NCBI RefSeq assembly: GCF_000725495.1 | Contig: NZ_JNZD01000042.1 | Location: 1 to 44,109 of the forward strand | Length of the DNA: 44,109 nucleotides | Source of the DNA: Streptomyces aureus | GTDB taxonomy: Bacteria; Actinomycetota; Actinomycetes; Streptomycetales; Streptomycetaceae | Reading direction: 5' to 3' | In this document: piece after piece, positions 8,031-15,526 of the stretch | How positions within the stretch are numbered: position 1 is the stretch's first letter | Layout of the letters: each line of letters opens with the position of its first letter | The notes under the pieces: generated by a model | What the model saw: the letters and a program-made list of their open reading frames with translations, nothing else | The model's database searches: none | What the model was told of the DNA's origin: nothing | Position numbers and translations under genes: made by a program

Positions 8031-8577
8031 GGCCCGACGACCGCCTCCCGCCGGGCGAGGAGCCCCCGCCTGCCGTGCGGGAGGCCGCCTCCCGCCGCGC
8101 GGGGAAACCCCTCCCGCCGCGCGGGAGACCTGCTCCCGCCGGGCGAGGAGACCCTCCTGCCGAGCGGGAGGCCGCCACGTGCCGAGCGGGAAACCCCTCC
8201 TGCCGAGCGGGAGTCCGGCTCCCGCCGTGCGGGGAGATCTCTACTGCCATGCCGGAGACCTGCTCCCGCAGCGCGGAGAGCCCCCGCCTGCCGAGCGGGT
8301 GACCACCTCCCGCCATGCGGGGAGACCCCTCCTGCCGTGCCGGAGACCGCCTCCTGCCTCGGGGGGATACCCCTGCTGCCGTGCGGGAGGCCGCCTCGTG
8401 CCGAGCGGGAAACCCCTCCTGCCGAGGGGGAGACCGGCTCCCGCCGTGCGGGGAGACCTCTACTGCCATGCCGGAGACCTGCTTCCGCCGTGCGGAGAGC
8501 CCCCGCCTGCCGTGCGGGAGACGCCTCCCGCCGTACGGGGAGACCCTGCTGCCGCGCGGAAGACCGCGCCGGGCTCC
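8031..8577. repeat. 21-22 bp tandem array with a 219 bp higher-order repeat
   Basis: Starting about 30 bases after the phosphomutase stop, some 24 degenerate units of 21-22 bases run in tandem (cores at 8048, 8069, 8091, 8113, 8135, 8156 and on). Each contains a CTCCCGCCGTGCGGGAG-like core that is itself palindromic and could fold. A higher-order copy is visible: the block beginning GCCGAGCGGGAAACCCCTCC at 8181 recurs at 8400, offset 219 (ten units), and both copies share the less common TACTGCCATGCCGGAGACC. This fills most of the 700-base gap 8000-8702. No gene is supported. Confidence 0.85.
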
Positions 8578-8702
8578 GACACGCGCGTCCGCCCTCCTCA
8601 CGGGTGATTTCCGCAGGGCAGTTGACGCAGCGCTCCCGTGCGTCGCCGGGTGACCGAGGAACGGTTACCGGCAGCGCACCATCGAGTCCCAGGAGCCGCC
8701 GC

Positions 8703-9947
8703 GTGCCCTCGACCGAATCCCGGCCGACGTCCGCCCCGCCCCGGAGCGCCCCGGGCAGGACCGTCCCCGGCGTCCCGGCCGCCCGGCGCGCGCCCGGCGC
8801 CGCCGGTTTCCTCCCCGGCGTCCTCACCGGCCTCGTCACCACGGTCCGCGCCCGGCTGCGGGACGCGGCCCCCGCCCTTCTCGCCTACGCCGCCGTCCGC
8901 CTCACCGGTCTGCTCGTCCTCGCCGTCTGGGCGCACCGCAGACACCACGGCGTCTGGCCGATCCTGGCGGCCCAGTGGGACGCGGACTGGTACCTCGGCA
9001 TCGCCGACCACGGCTACGCACACCATCTGGGCACCGCGTACGACGCCAACAGCCTGGCCTTCTTCCCTCTCTACCCGGTCCTGGTCAAGGCGGTCGCGGT
9101 CCTGACACCCGGTTCGCGCGCCTCCACCGGGCTGGCGATCGCGGTCATCTGCTCGTTCCTCGCCGCCTGGGGCGTCCACGCGGTGGGCAGCCGACTGCAC
9201 GGCCGGCGCGTCGGCGTGCTGCTGACCGTGCTGTGGGCGGCCCTGCCGGTGGGCCTGGTCCAGTGGATGGGTTACACGGAGTCCCTGTTCACCGCCTTCG
9301 CCGCGTGGGCGCTGTACGCGGTCCTCACCGGCCGGTTGCTGTGGGCCGCCTCGCTGGCGGCGCTGGCGGGCCTGACCCGGCCCACCGGCATCGCCGTCGC
9401 CGCCGCCGTGGCCGTGGCCGCCCTGCTGTCGCTGCGCCGCGGCTTCTCGGTCCGGGCACTCGCGGCCGTCCTCCTCGCCCCGGCCGGCTGGCTCGCCTAC
9501 GTCGGCTGGGTGGGCGTCCGGCTGGGCCGCTGGGACGGCTACTTCGCCGTACAGCGGCTGTGGCACAACGAGTGGGACGGCGGCGCCGAGACCGTGCGGC
9601 GGCTGCGGGAGGTACTGGCGCAGAACTCGTCGCCCGAGCTGTTCCTGATCATGGTGACCGTGACGCTGCTGACGTCGGTGGGGCTGTACGTGCTCTCGGC
9701 CGGGGACCGCCAGCCGCTCCCCCTGCTCGTCTTCACCGGCGTCCTGCTGCTGATCGTCCTCGGCAGCGGCGGCGTCTACTTCCCGCGCGCCCGCTTCCTG
9801 CTCCCCGGCTTCCCGCTGCTGCTCCCCGCGGCCCTGCACCTGGCCCGAGCCTCACGCCGCTTCCGGGGCATCTTCCTCACGGCGGCGGTGCTGGGGTCGG
9901 CGTATTGCGGTGCGTACATGGTGCTGGTGTGGCCCAGTGCGCCCTAG
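8703..9947 (+). CDS. Polytopic membrane protein, mannosyltransferase-like (PIG-V family)
   Basis: A 414-residue integral membrane protein with about ten hydrophobic segments. After a Pro/Arg-rich cytoplasmic start (residues 1-55), the first external loop carries WDADWYLGIADHGY and then NSLAFFPLYPVLVK. This acidic W-D-x-x-W-Y/H motif plus F-F-P-L-Y-P is the hallmark of bacterial relatives of GPI mannosyltransferase PIG-V, polyprenol-phosphate-sugar-dependent enzymes acting on the outer face. The substrate here is unknown; cell-wall glycan or protein glycosylation is possible. GTG 8703 follows AGGAG at 8691-8695. It stands as a single gene between two repeat arrays. Confidence 0.8.
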   Translation: MPSTESRPTSAPPRSAPGRTVPGVPAARRAPGAAGFLPGVLTGLVTTVRARLRDAAPALLAYAAVRLTGLLVLAVWAHRRHHGVWPILAAQWDADWYLGIADHGYAHHLGTAYDANSLAFFPLYPVLVKAVAVLTPGSRASTGLAIAVICSFLAAWGVHAVGSRLHGRRVGVLLTVLWAALPVGLVQWMGYTESLFTAFAAWALYAVLTGRLLWAASLAALAGLTRPTGIAVAAAVAVAALLSLRRGFSVRALAAVLLAPAGWLAYVGWVGVRLGRWDGYFAVQRLWHNEWDGGAETVRRLREVLAQNSSPELFLIMVTVTLLTSVGLYVLSAGDRQPLPLLVFTGVLLLIVLGSGGVYFPRARFLLPGFPLLLPAALHLARASRRFRGIFLTAAVLGSAYCGAYMVLVWPSAP

Positions 9948-10003
9948 GGGCTGATCGGGGCGGGGGGCCGCTGCGGGTCGGCGGACCGGGTTGGCGGGTC
10001 GGG

Positions 10004-10146
10004 GTCACCGGCCCGGGGTGCGGTCCGCGTTGGCGGACCGAGTCACCGGCCCGGGGTGGGCTCTGGGTCACCGGCCCGGGTTGGAGCGCTGGGTCACTGG
10101 CCCGGGTTGGAACGCTGGGGCACGGGGCCCGAGTCAGCGGCCCGGG
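10004..10146. repeat. 25-26 bp repeats running into the stop codon of the next gene
   Basis: GTCACCGGCCCGGG-type cores occur at 10004, 10042, 10067, 10093 and 10133 (steps 38, 25, 26 and then about 40 with a degenerate copy near 10119). The last copy contains the stop codon of the minus-strand PH-domain gene (10134-10136), so the array extends outward from that gene's 3' end and fills the gap 9948-10133. Confidence 0.75.
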
Positions 10147-11939
10147 AAGCCCGTCCAGCCGGCCAGCACCGCCGTCAGCCACGCGAGGACGAGCGGCACC
10201 GCCAGCGGCCACAGCGGTCGGCCCCGGTCCCGCTCCTCGCTGTCGCCCGTGGGACGCAGGGCCGGGTCCGTGCGCATCGCGGTGACCTCGGCGGCCAGGG
10301 CGTCGTACGGGTGGGTCAGACCCCGCACGCGCTGGAACCAGGCCCACCTGGGAGCGGAGACCGTCCAGGCCCCGTCGCCGCCCCAGCGCAGCTTGAGTTC
10401 GAGGGACTCGCGGCGGACCGAGCGGACGTCGTCCCAGGGGATGTGGGTGGTCCCGCGCAGACCGTTCAGCCAGAGGCCGGTGCGGTCGGCGGTCAGGCGC
10501 CAGCAGAGCTTCACGGGGAGGCGGAACGCCCCGAACAGGCCGAAGAGCAGGACGAGGATCCGCTTCCAGAGGCCCGTGTCCCCGTCGACGAACGTGTCCC
10601 AGCACAGCGGAACGGCCCACACCACCATCAGCAGACCGGCCAGCCGGTCCACCGCCCCCGCGCGCCAGCGCCGTACCGGCACCGGTTTCGCGCGACTGGC
10701 GGTCTCCACCAGGCCGAGGTGCAGCTCGTCCTCCGCGGCGGTCCGGGCCGACGTCCGCTTCTCCCGTTCCAGCCGCCGCCTCACGGCCCCCTCCGACAGC
10801 GGGCGGACGGGACCGGTCGACCGCTGCGCCACCGGCGCCCCGCCCGGCTCGGACGGGGCGCCGACCAGGACGACCTCGGCGCCGTCGTAGGGCGCCCCGT
10901 ACAGGACGGCTTCCCGCAGCGGCCCCGGCCGGTCGTCGTCCCGGTCGGAGACTGGACCGAGGTCGGCCACGTCCGTGACGACGTCTGTCAGGACGTCCGC
11001 CACGGCTTCGGCCATGGCGTCCGTCATGGGGTCTGTGGCGGGGGCCGGGGCAGGGGCTGGGGCAGGGTTCTGGGGGTGGGGGGTGTTGTGGGTCGGGGCG
11101 TGAGGTTCGGCGGGGGTCGCGTTCAGGTTCTGGGCGGGGGTCGCGTCCAGAGGAGTCACTCCGACCGTGAACAGTGGGCGCAGGCCCCCGATGTCGTCAG
11201 CGGCGTAGACCTTCGCGTCGCCGTGCCGGGTCTCGCGCATCAGCACGCGCAGCACCGGCGCGGGCGCGGCACGCAGCGCGACGGCCCGCCGTCGGCCGAG
11301 CACACCGGAGAGCAGCGCGGTGGCGCCCAGCCCCGCCACGAAACAGCCGGCGACCATCGCCGCCCGGCGGCCCTCGGCGTCGTCCCAGACACCGGCGGTC
11401 GCGGCCAGCGGGACGCCCGCCGCGATCAAGGTGATCCCCAGCCCGGAGAGGAACCGGCCGCGCCCGAGGGGCAGGTCCGCACCCGGCGGGAGTGCGCTCA
11501 CCCCGCCGGAGGCGGCCAGCGCCGCCTCCCGCTGGCGTTCCCGTGCCCGCAGGCGCAGGGCGGCGACCGCCAGGCAGGCCCCGTTCAGTACGAGCGCCCC
11601 CGCGAGCACCGGGATCACCGGTGCGGGCCGCAGGACCACGGTCACCAGCGCCAGCAGTGGCGCCGACACCCGTACGAGCTCGGGCCGCAGTTGCAGCCAC
11701 ACCAACTGGAGCCCGGCCCACGCCGCCAGGTACGGCGGCAGACCGTCCGTCGTCAGGCCCAGCGCGGCCAGCACGCCCACCGCCAGTACCAGCTTGAGGA
11801 CGCGCAGTCCGACCCTCGGCACCGGGATCCAGCCCGGCGGCAGGGCCCGCGTCCAGCGCCGGGTGTCCTCCGTGCTCCAGGGAAGGCAGCCGTCGGGTAT
11901 CGCGGTGGCGGGCAGCGTCTGCCGGGCGTGGGTGTTCAT
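10134..11939 (-). CDS. Large PH-domain-like integral membrane protein
   Basis: A 601-residue protein with several N-terminal hydrophobic segments (about residues 45-130 and 165-215). A Pro/Ala-rich disordered linker follows (about 285-310, containing NPAPAPAPAPATDP), then two more membrane segments (about 435-485). The soluble module begins LCWRLTADRTGLWLNGLRGT and continues IPWDDVRSVRRESLELKLRW, resembling the bacterial PH (bPH2/PF10756-like) domain. A final hydrophobic helix closes the chain. Function unknown. The next gene (12072-12740, same strand) encodes a smaller protein with a similar PH-like module, so the two may have arisen by duplication. ATG 11939 has only a weak ribosome site (GGAAA). 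Confidence 0.75.
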   Translation of the reverse strand: MNTHARQTLPATAIPDGCLPWSTEDTRRWTRALPPGWIPVPRVGLRVLKLVLAVGVLAALGLTTDGLPPYLAAWAGLQLVWLQLRPELVRVSAPLLALVTVVLRPAPVIPVLAGALVLNGACLAVAALRLRARERQREAALAASGGVSALPPGADLPLGRGRFLSGLGITLIAAGVPLAATAGVWDDAEGRRAAMVAGCFVAGLGATALLSGVLGRRRAVALRAAPAPVLRVLMRETRHGDAKVYAADDIGGLRPLFTVGVTPLDATPAQNLNATPAEPHAPTHNTPHPQNPAPAPAPAPATDPMTDAMAEAVADVLTDVVTDVADLGPVSDRDDDRPGPLREAVLYGAPYDGAEVVLVGAPSEPGGAPVAQRSTGPVRPLSEGAVRRRLEREKRTSARTAAEDELHLGLVETASRAKPVPVRRWRAGAVDRLAGLLMVVWAVPLCWDTFVDGDTGLWKRILVLLFGLFGAFRLPVKLCWRLTADRTGLWLNGLRGTTHIPWDDVRSVRRESLELKLRWGGDGAWTVSAPRWAWFQRVRGLTHPYDALAAEVTAMRTDPALRPTGDSEERDRGRPLWPLAVPLVLAWLTAVLAGWTGFPGR

Positions 11940-12037
11940 CGTTTTCCAGGGACTCGGGCCGAGGGGCGGTGGTGCGGAAAGCCCTCGGCTCCGTCTCCGG
12001 GTGGGGCAGCGGTCGCGGGCGGGGCGGGCAGGACCCG

Positions 12038-12083
12038 CTCAGGGCTGGTCAGCCCGTCGCTCAGGGGCTGGTCAGCCCGTCGC
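12038..12083. repeat. 23-24 bp tandem duplication spanning a stop codon
   Basis: CTCAGGGCTGGTCAGCCCGT (from about 12039) is repeated immediately as CTCAGGGGCTGGTCAGCCCG (from about 12060). The second copy contains the stop codon (12072-12074) and last codons of the PH-domain gene. This is a recent tandem duplication of a gene 3' end. Confidence 0.7.
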
Positions 12084-12740
12084 CAGCAGGATCACCAGGA
12101 CGACCAGGCCGGCGAGTGCCGGGCCCATCACCTCGTACGCCCAGCGCACCGTGACCTCGCCCTGCGCGCTCTCCGCCGTCGCGCGGGCCTCCGCCAGCTC
12201 CCGCAGATCGTCCATGATCTGGTCCGTCTCGGGGCGGGAGGGGGCGTCGGTGGCGGCGCCCCGGCCGAAGCCGGACAGGCCGAACTGCGACGTACGGCCC
12301 TCGCGGCCGCGGCCGCCCTGCTGTTGCTGGCGGGCCGCCTTCTTGCGGGCGCGCAGGGACACGGGCACCGCCCACAACTGGTACTTCGTGCCCGAGGTGT
12401 CGATCACCTCGTTCGAGTAGTGCGAGCGCAGCGAGGCGACCTTGCCCCACGGCAGGACGATCACACGGAGCGGGTTGCGGACCCGCAGCCGGTCCTCGTT
12501 GGCGTAGACGGCGGGGCGCAGGGTGAACGCGGCCACGACCGGGACGATGAGGATCAGTCCGGCGAGCGCCAGCCAGGGGGTGCGGCCGTGTCCGGAGACC
12601 AACGCGTCGAAGCCGAGCCAGCCCACGAGGAGCAGCAGGAGGACGCCGCCCGCGATACCGGCGGGCGACCGGTAGATCCGGTCCCTGGCCTCGGGTCGCG
12701 AGGCGTCCGGACGGGGTGACTGGGGGTCGGGGGTCGTCAT
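12072..12740 (-). CDS. PH-domain membrane protein (bPH6-like)
   Basis: A 222-residue protein with two N-terminal transmembrane helices (about residues 25-45 and 52-72) and a cytoplasmic PH-like domain. The PH stretch RPAVYANEDRLRVRNPLR followed by VLPWGKVASL matches the actinobacterial PF10756 family (low-molecular-weight antigen 6 relatives). A Gln/Gly/Arg-rich linker and a charged helix come next, then a C-terminal transmembrane helix. No enzymatic residues are evident; the role is unknown. ATG 12740 is chosen because the hydrophobic region and homology follow it closely. There is no good ribosome site, so translation may be leaderless. It probably shares a transcript with the larger PH-like protein downstream. 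Confidence 0.8.
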   Translation of the reverse strand: MTTPDPQSPRPDASRPEARDRIYRSPAGIAGGVLLLLLVGWLGFDALVSGHGRTPWLALAGLILIVPVVAAFTLRPAVYANEDRLRVRNPLRVIVLPWGKVASLRSHYSNEVIDTSGTKYQLWAVPVSLRARKKAARQQQQGGRGREGRTSQFGLSGFGRGAATDAPSRPETDQIMDDLRELAEARATAESAQGEVTVRWAYEVMGPALAGLVVLVILLATG

Positions 12741-12804
12741 GGTCCCGATTGTGCACGACGTGTACCGCGCGCTTGGGCTCGGCCGGGTCTCGCTATGGTC
12801 GCGA

Positions 12805-12860
12805 ACCCTCCCGAGCCCTCCGCGAGCCCTCCGCGAGCCCCCCGCGAGCTCTGCGCGGGA
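12805..12860. repeat. Short tandem repeats upstream of the methyltransferase
   Basis: Four near-copies of an 11-12 base unit (GAGCCCTCCGC and variants) lie in the divergent region between the PH-domain gene and the methyltransferase. This interval (12741-12990) otherwise contains only candidate promoter sequence such as TATGGT near 12791. Confidence 0.6.
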
Positions 12861-12990
12861 TCGGAGCGGGTGCTCTGGCGCGCCGTGCCCGTGCGGCGCT
12901 ATCCAGGTCCGGCATCGTCTTGGGCTCAGGCCGGCGTGAACCGGGACGGTGTTCTCTCCAGGGCCGTGAGGGCGACGACAGGAGGCAACG

Positions 12991-13860
12991 ATGGCTACGG
13001 GATCCGAGCACGGGGTGGGCCGCACGGGCGCCGAAGATCAGGTCGAACGGTGGAACGGGCCTACCGGGAACGCCTGGGTGGAGTCCCAGGACATGGTGGA
13101 CGCGTTGTTCGCGCCGCTGGAGGAACTGCTGGTCGAGAAGTTTCCGGCCGGGCAGGGGGGCAGCGTCCTCGACGTGGGGTGCGGCACGGGCGGCACGACG
13201 GTGGCGATCGCGCGTCGGCTCGGGGCAGAGGGCCGGTGCGTCGGTGTCGACATCTCGGAGCCCATGGTGGGGGCGGCGCGAGTTCGGGCGGAGCGGGCGG
13301 GGGTGCGGGCGTCGTTCGTCCGGGCCGATGCGCAGGACCATGCGTTCGAGCCCGGGGGCTTCGATGCGGTCGTCTCCCGGTTCGGGGTCATGTTCTTTGC
13401 GGATCCGGTGCGGACGTTCGGGAATCTGCGGGGGGCGGTGCGGGAGGACGGCGTGCTGCGGTTCATCGTGTGGCGTGATCTCGCGGAGAATCCGTTCATG
13501 ACGACGGCCGAGCGGGCGGCGGCGCCGTTGATGCCGGGGCTGCCGGAGCGGGTGCCCGATGCTCCGGGGCAGTTCGCGTTGGCGGACGCGGGGCGGGTGC
13601 GGGGGTTGCTGGAGCGGGGCGGGTGGGGCGAGGTCGAGGTGCGGCCTGTGGACGCGGGGTGCGTCATGGCCGAGTCGGAGCTGGTGCCGTACTTCAGCCG
13701 GTTCGGGCCGGTCGGGATCGCGTTGCGGGACGTGGACGAGGAGACCCGGGCCCGGGTGGTGGAGTCGGTCCGCTCCGCGTTCGAGCCGTTCGTGCACGGC
13801 ACGCAGGTGCGCTTCACGGCAGCCTGCTGGCAGATCGACGCACGAGCCACTGGCCGCTGA
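12991..13860 (+). CDS. Class I SAM-dependent methyltransferase
   Basis: A 289-residue methyltransferase. Motif I LDVGCGTGGTT is near residues 59-69, the acidic residue ending strand 2 is in VGVDISEPM, and motif IV-like sequence FDAVVSRFGVMFF lies near residue 125. This is the UbiE/Methyltransf_11-like Rossmann fold. The C-terminal half is the lid region. The substrate is unknown and neighbours give no strong hint. ATG 12991 follows a strong AGGAGG (12980-12985). The third-position GC pattern includes many GGG/GTG codons but is still streptomycete. Confidence 0.85.
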   Translation: MATGSEHGVGRTGAEDQVERWNGPTGNAWVESQDMVDALFAPLEELLVEKFPAGQGGSVLDVGCGTGGTTVAIARRLGAEGRCVGVDISEPMVGAARVRAERAGVRASFVRADAQDHAFEPGGFDAVVSRFGVMFFADPVRTFGNLRGAVREDGVLRFIVWRDLAENPFMTTAERAAAPLMPGLPERVPDAPGQFALADAGRVRGLLERGGWGEVEVRPVDAGCVMAESELVPYFSRFGPVGIALRDVDEETRARVVESVRSAFEPFVHGTQVRFTAACWQIDARATGR

Positions 13861-13905
13861 CCGGGTCCGGCCCGGTGGGTGGGTCGGGGCCGGTCCGGTG
13901 CATCA

Positions 13906-13950
13906 GCCCGTCGCCGTCGGACAGAGACGTGAACGTTAGTGGCGACGGGC
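13906..13950 (+). terminator. Candidate terminator after the methyltransferase
   Basis: GCCCGTCGCC (13906-13915) pairs perfectly with GGCGACGGGC (13941-13950) across a 25-base loop. Outer flanks CCGGTGCAT and ATGTACCGG can extend the stem with a small bulge. It lies 45 bases past the stop codon. Confidence 0.5.
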
Positions 13951-14040
13951 ATCGATGTACCGGCCCGTCCCCTCACGCCGGATCCCGACTGCGGGTGCGT
14001 GGTGGCTTGTGCAGGATCCAGTCCCGGCCCGGGAACGTCC

Positions 14041-14313
14041 CAGCCCCGGCCCAGCAACGTTCCGGCCCTTGCCCGGGAACCTTCCAGCCCCGGCCGGGGA
14101 AATTTCAGCCCCGGCCGGGGATATTTCAGCCCCTCCGGCGTTTGAGGAGCGGGGTCCGGGGCGGAGCCCCAGGGGTGGCCATCCCTCCGGCCCACCCCTC
14201 GGGTGCGGGCCAACCCCCACCCCTCGGGTGCGGGCCAACCCCCACCTCTCGGGTGCGGGGCAATCTCCAGCCCCTCCGGCGTTTGAGGAGCGGGGTCTGG
14301 GGCGGAGCCCCAG
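14041..14313. repeat. Mosaic of repeats upstream of deoC, including two copies of a dispersed Streptomyces element
   Basis: The 700-base interval 13861-14560 has no gene. CAGCCCCGGC-type units at 14041, 14085, 14106 and 14127 show a 21-22 base period. A 47-base element beginning CAGCCCCTCCGGCGTTTGAG at 14127 is repeated at 14268 with one base change; this sequence is familiar as an intergenic repeat scattered through many Streptomyces genomes. Between them, a 25-base unit (CTCGGGTGCGGG core at 14198, 14223, 14248) is repeated three times. Further GGTCCCAGGAGG-like repeats lie at 14360-14430. Confidence 0.8.
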
Positions 14314-14525
14314 GTACGGGACGGGTAGGGGCGGAGGGGGCGAGAGAAGGCTTGTGGGGTGCCGGGGGACCGGACACCCCGGGTCCCAGGAGGGCAGGAC
14401 ACCCCCGGTCCCGGGAGGTGCAGGGGCCGGGCTCCCCTCCGGATCGGGGGCAAGCTCCCCCCGGTGCGGGGCAGGGCGCCGAGCGGGGCAGCCCGGTCGA
14501 AAAAAGGCTCCGCTCCGACCGGGGC

Positions 14526-14554
14526 TGTACAGCCGCTACGCGCGTAGATATGCT
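14526..14554 (+). promoter_or_regulatory. deoC promoter
   Basis: TGTACA at 14526-14531 and TATGCT at 14549-14554 are separated by 17 bases, a good housekeeping-type promoter. The -10 ends 6 bases before GTG 14561, suggesting a leaderless mRNA. The palindrome 14536-14547 fills the spacer. Confidence 0.6.
14536..14547 (+). promoter_or_regulatory. Palindromic operator CTACGCGCGTAG in the deoC promoter (site 2)
   Basis: A perfect copy of the 12-base palindrome lies between the -35 and -10 elements of the deoC promoter, one base before the -10. A protein bound here would block RNA polymerase. Confidence 0.75.
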
Positions 14555-14560
14555 CGTCTG

Positions 14561-15520
14561 GTGACCATGCCCACCTCTGCACCCGCACATAGCCTCGGCG
14601 ACGTAACCGCGTCCGACAGCACGCTGCGCCGCTTCCTCCACGGGCTGCCCGGCGTCGACGCGGTCGGCCTGGAGGCGCGCGCCGCCTCGCTCGGCACCCG
14701 TTCCATCAAGACCACCGCGAAGGCGTACGCCATCGACCTCGCCATCTCGATGGTCGACCTGACGACGCTGGAAGGCGCGGACACCCCGGGCAAGGTCCGG
14801 GCACTCGGCGCCAAGGCGGTCCTCCCGGACCCGACCGACCGCACGACGCCCACCACGGCGGCGGTCTGTGTCTATCCCGACATGGTGGCCGTCGCGAAGG
14901 AGGCCGTCGCCGGTTCCGGCGTGAAGGTCGCCTCCGTCGCCACCGCCTTCCCGGCCGGCCGCGCCGCCCTCGACGTGAAGCTGGCCGACGTCCGCGACGC
15001 CGTCGCCGCGGGCGCCGACGAGATCGACATGGTCATCGACCGCGGGGCGTTCCTCGCGGGCAGATACTTGAAGGTGTACGACGAGATCGTCGCCGTGAAG
15101 GAGGCCTCGGGCGCCGCCCGCCTGAAGGTCATCTTCGAGACCGGCGAGCTCTCGACGTACGACAACATCCGGCGGGCGAGCTGGCTCGGCATGCTGGCCG
15201 GTGCCGACTTCATCAAGACCTCCACCGGCAAGGTGGCCGTGAACGCGACCCCCGCGAACACGCTGCTGATGCTGGAGGCCGTGCGCGACTTCCGCGCGCA
15301 GACCGGCGTGCAGGTCGGCGTGAAGCCGGCCGGCGGCATCCGCACGACCAAGGACGCAATCAAGTTCCTGGTCCTGGTGAACGAGACCGCGGGCGCGGAC
15401 TGGCTGGACAACCACTGGTTCCGCTTCGGCGCCTCCTCGCTCCTGAACGACCTGCTGATGCAGCGTCAGAAGCTGGCCACCGGCCGCTACTCCGGCCCCG
15501 ACTACGTGACGGTGGACTGA
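14561..15520 (+). CDS. deoC: Deoxyribose-phosphate aldolase
   Basis: A 319-residue class I aldolase that cleaves 2-deoxyribose-5-phosphate to acetaldehyde and glyceraldehyde-3-phosphate. The Schiff-base lysine is Lys219 in FIKTSTGK, and the second active-site lysine is Lys255 in GVKPAGGIR, both standard for DeoC. It is longer than the E. coli enzyme (259) by an N-terminal extension, as in actinobacterial and animal forms. GTG 14561 is preferred because the -10 hexamer ends 6 bases upstream; ATG 14567 is also possible. Two aldehyde dehydrogenase genes follow with 6-base and zero-base gaps, so the product acetaldehyde can be oxidised by the same operon. Confidence 0.95.
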   Translation: MTMPTSAPAHSLGDVTASDSTLRRFLHGLPGVDAVGLEARAASLGTRSIKTTAKAYAIDLAISMVDLTTLEGADTPGKVRALGAKAVLPDPTDRTTPTTAAVCVYPDMVAVAKEAVAGSGVKVASVATAFPAGRAALDVKLADVRDAVAAGADEIDMVIDRGAFLAGRYLKVYDEIVAVKEASGAARLKVIFETGELSTYDNIRRASWLGMLAGADFIKTSTGKVAVNATPANTLLMLEAVRDFRAQTGVQVGVKPAGGIRTTKDAIKFLVLVNETAGADWLDNHWFRFGASSLLNDLLMQRQKLATGRYSGPDYVTVD

Positions 15521-15526
15521 TCCGAC

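Noticed and set aside
6041..8842. A 933-codon minus-strand open frame across punA, the phosphomutase and the repeat array
   Set aside because: Antisense of well-supported genes and of a tandem repeat; no ribosome site or recognisable domain.
10056..12719. A long plus-strand frame opposite the two PH-domain genes
   Set aside because: Low-complexity Arg/Gly/Gln translation. The minus-strand genes have coherent transmembrane and PH-like segments.
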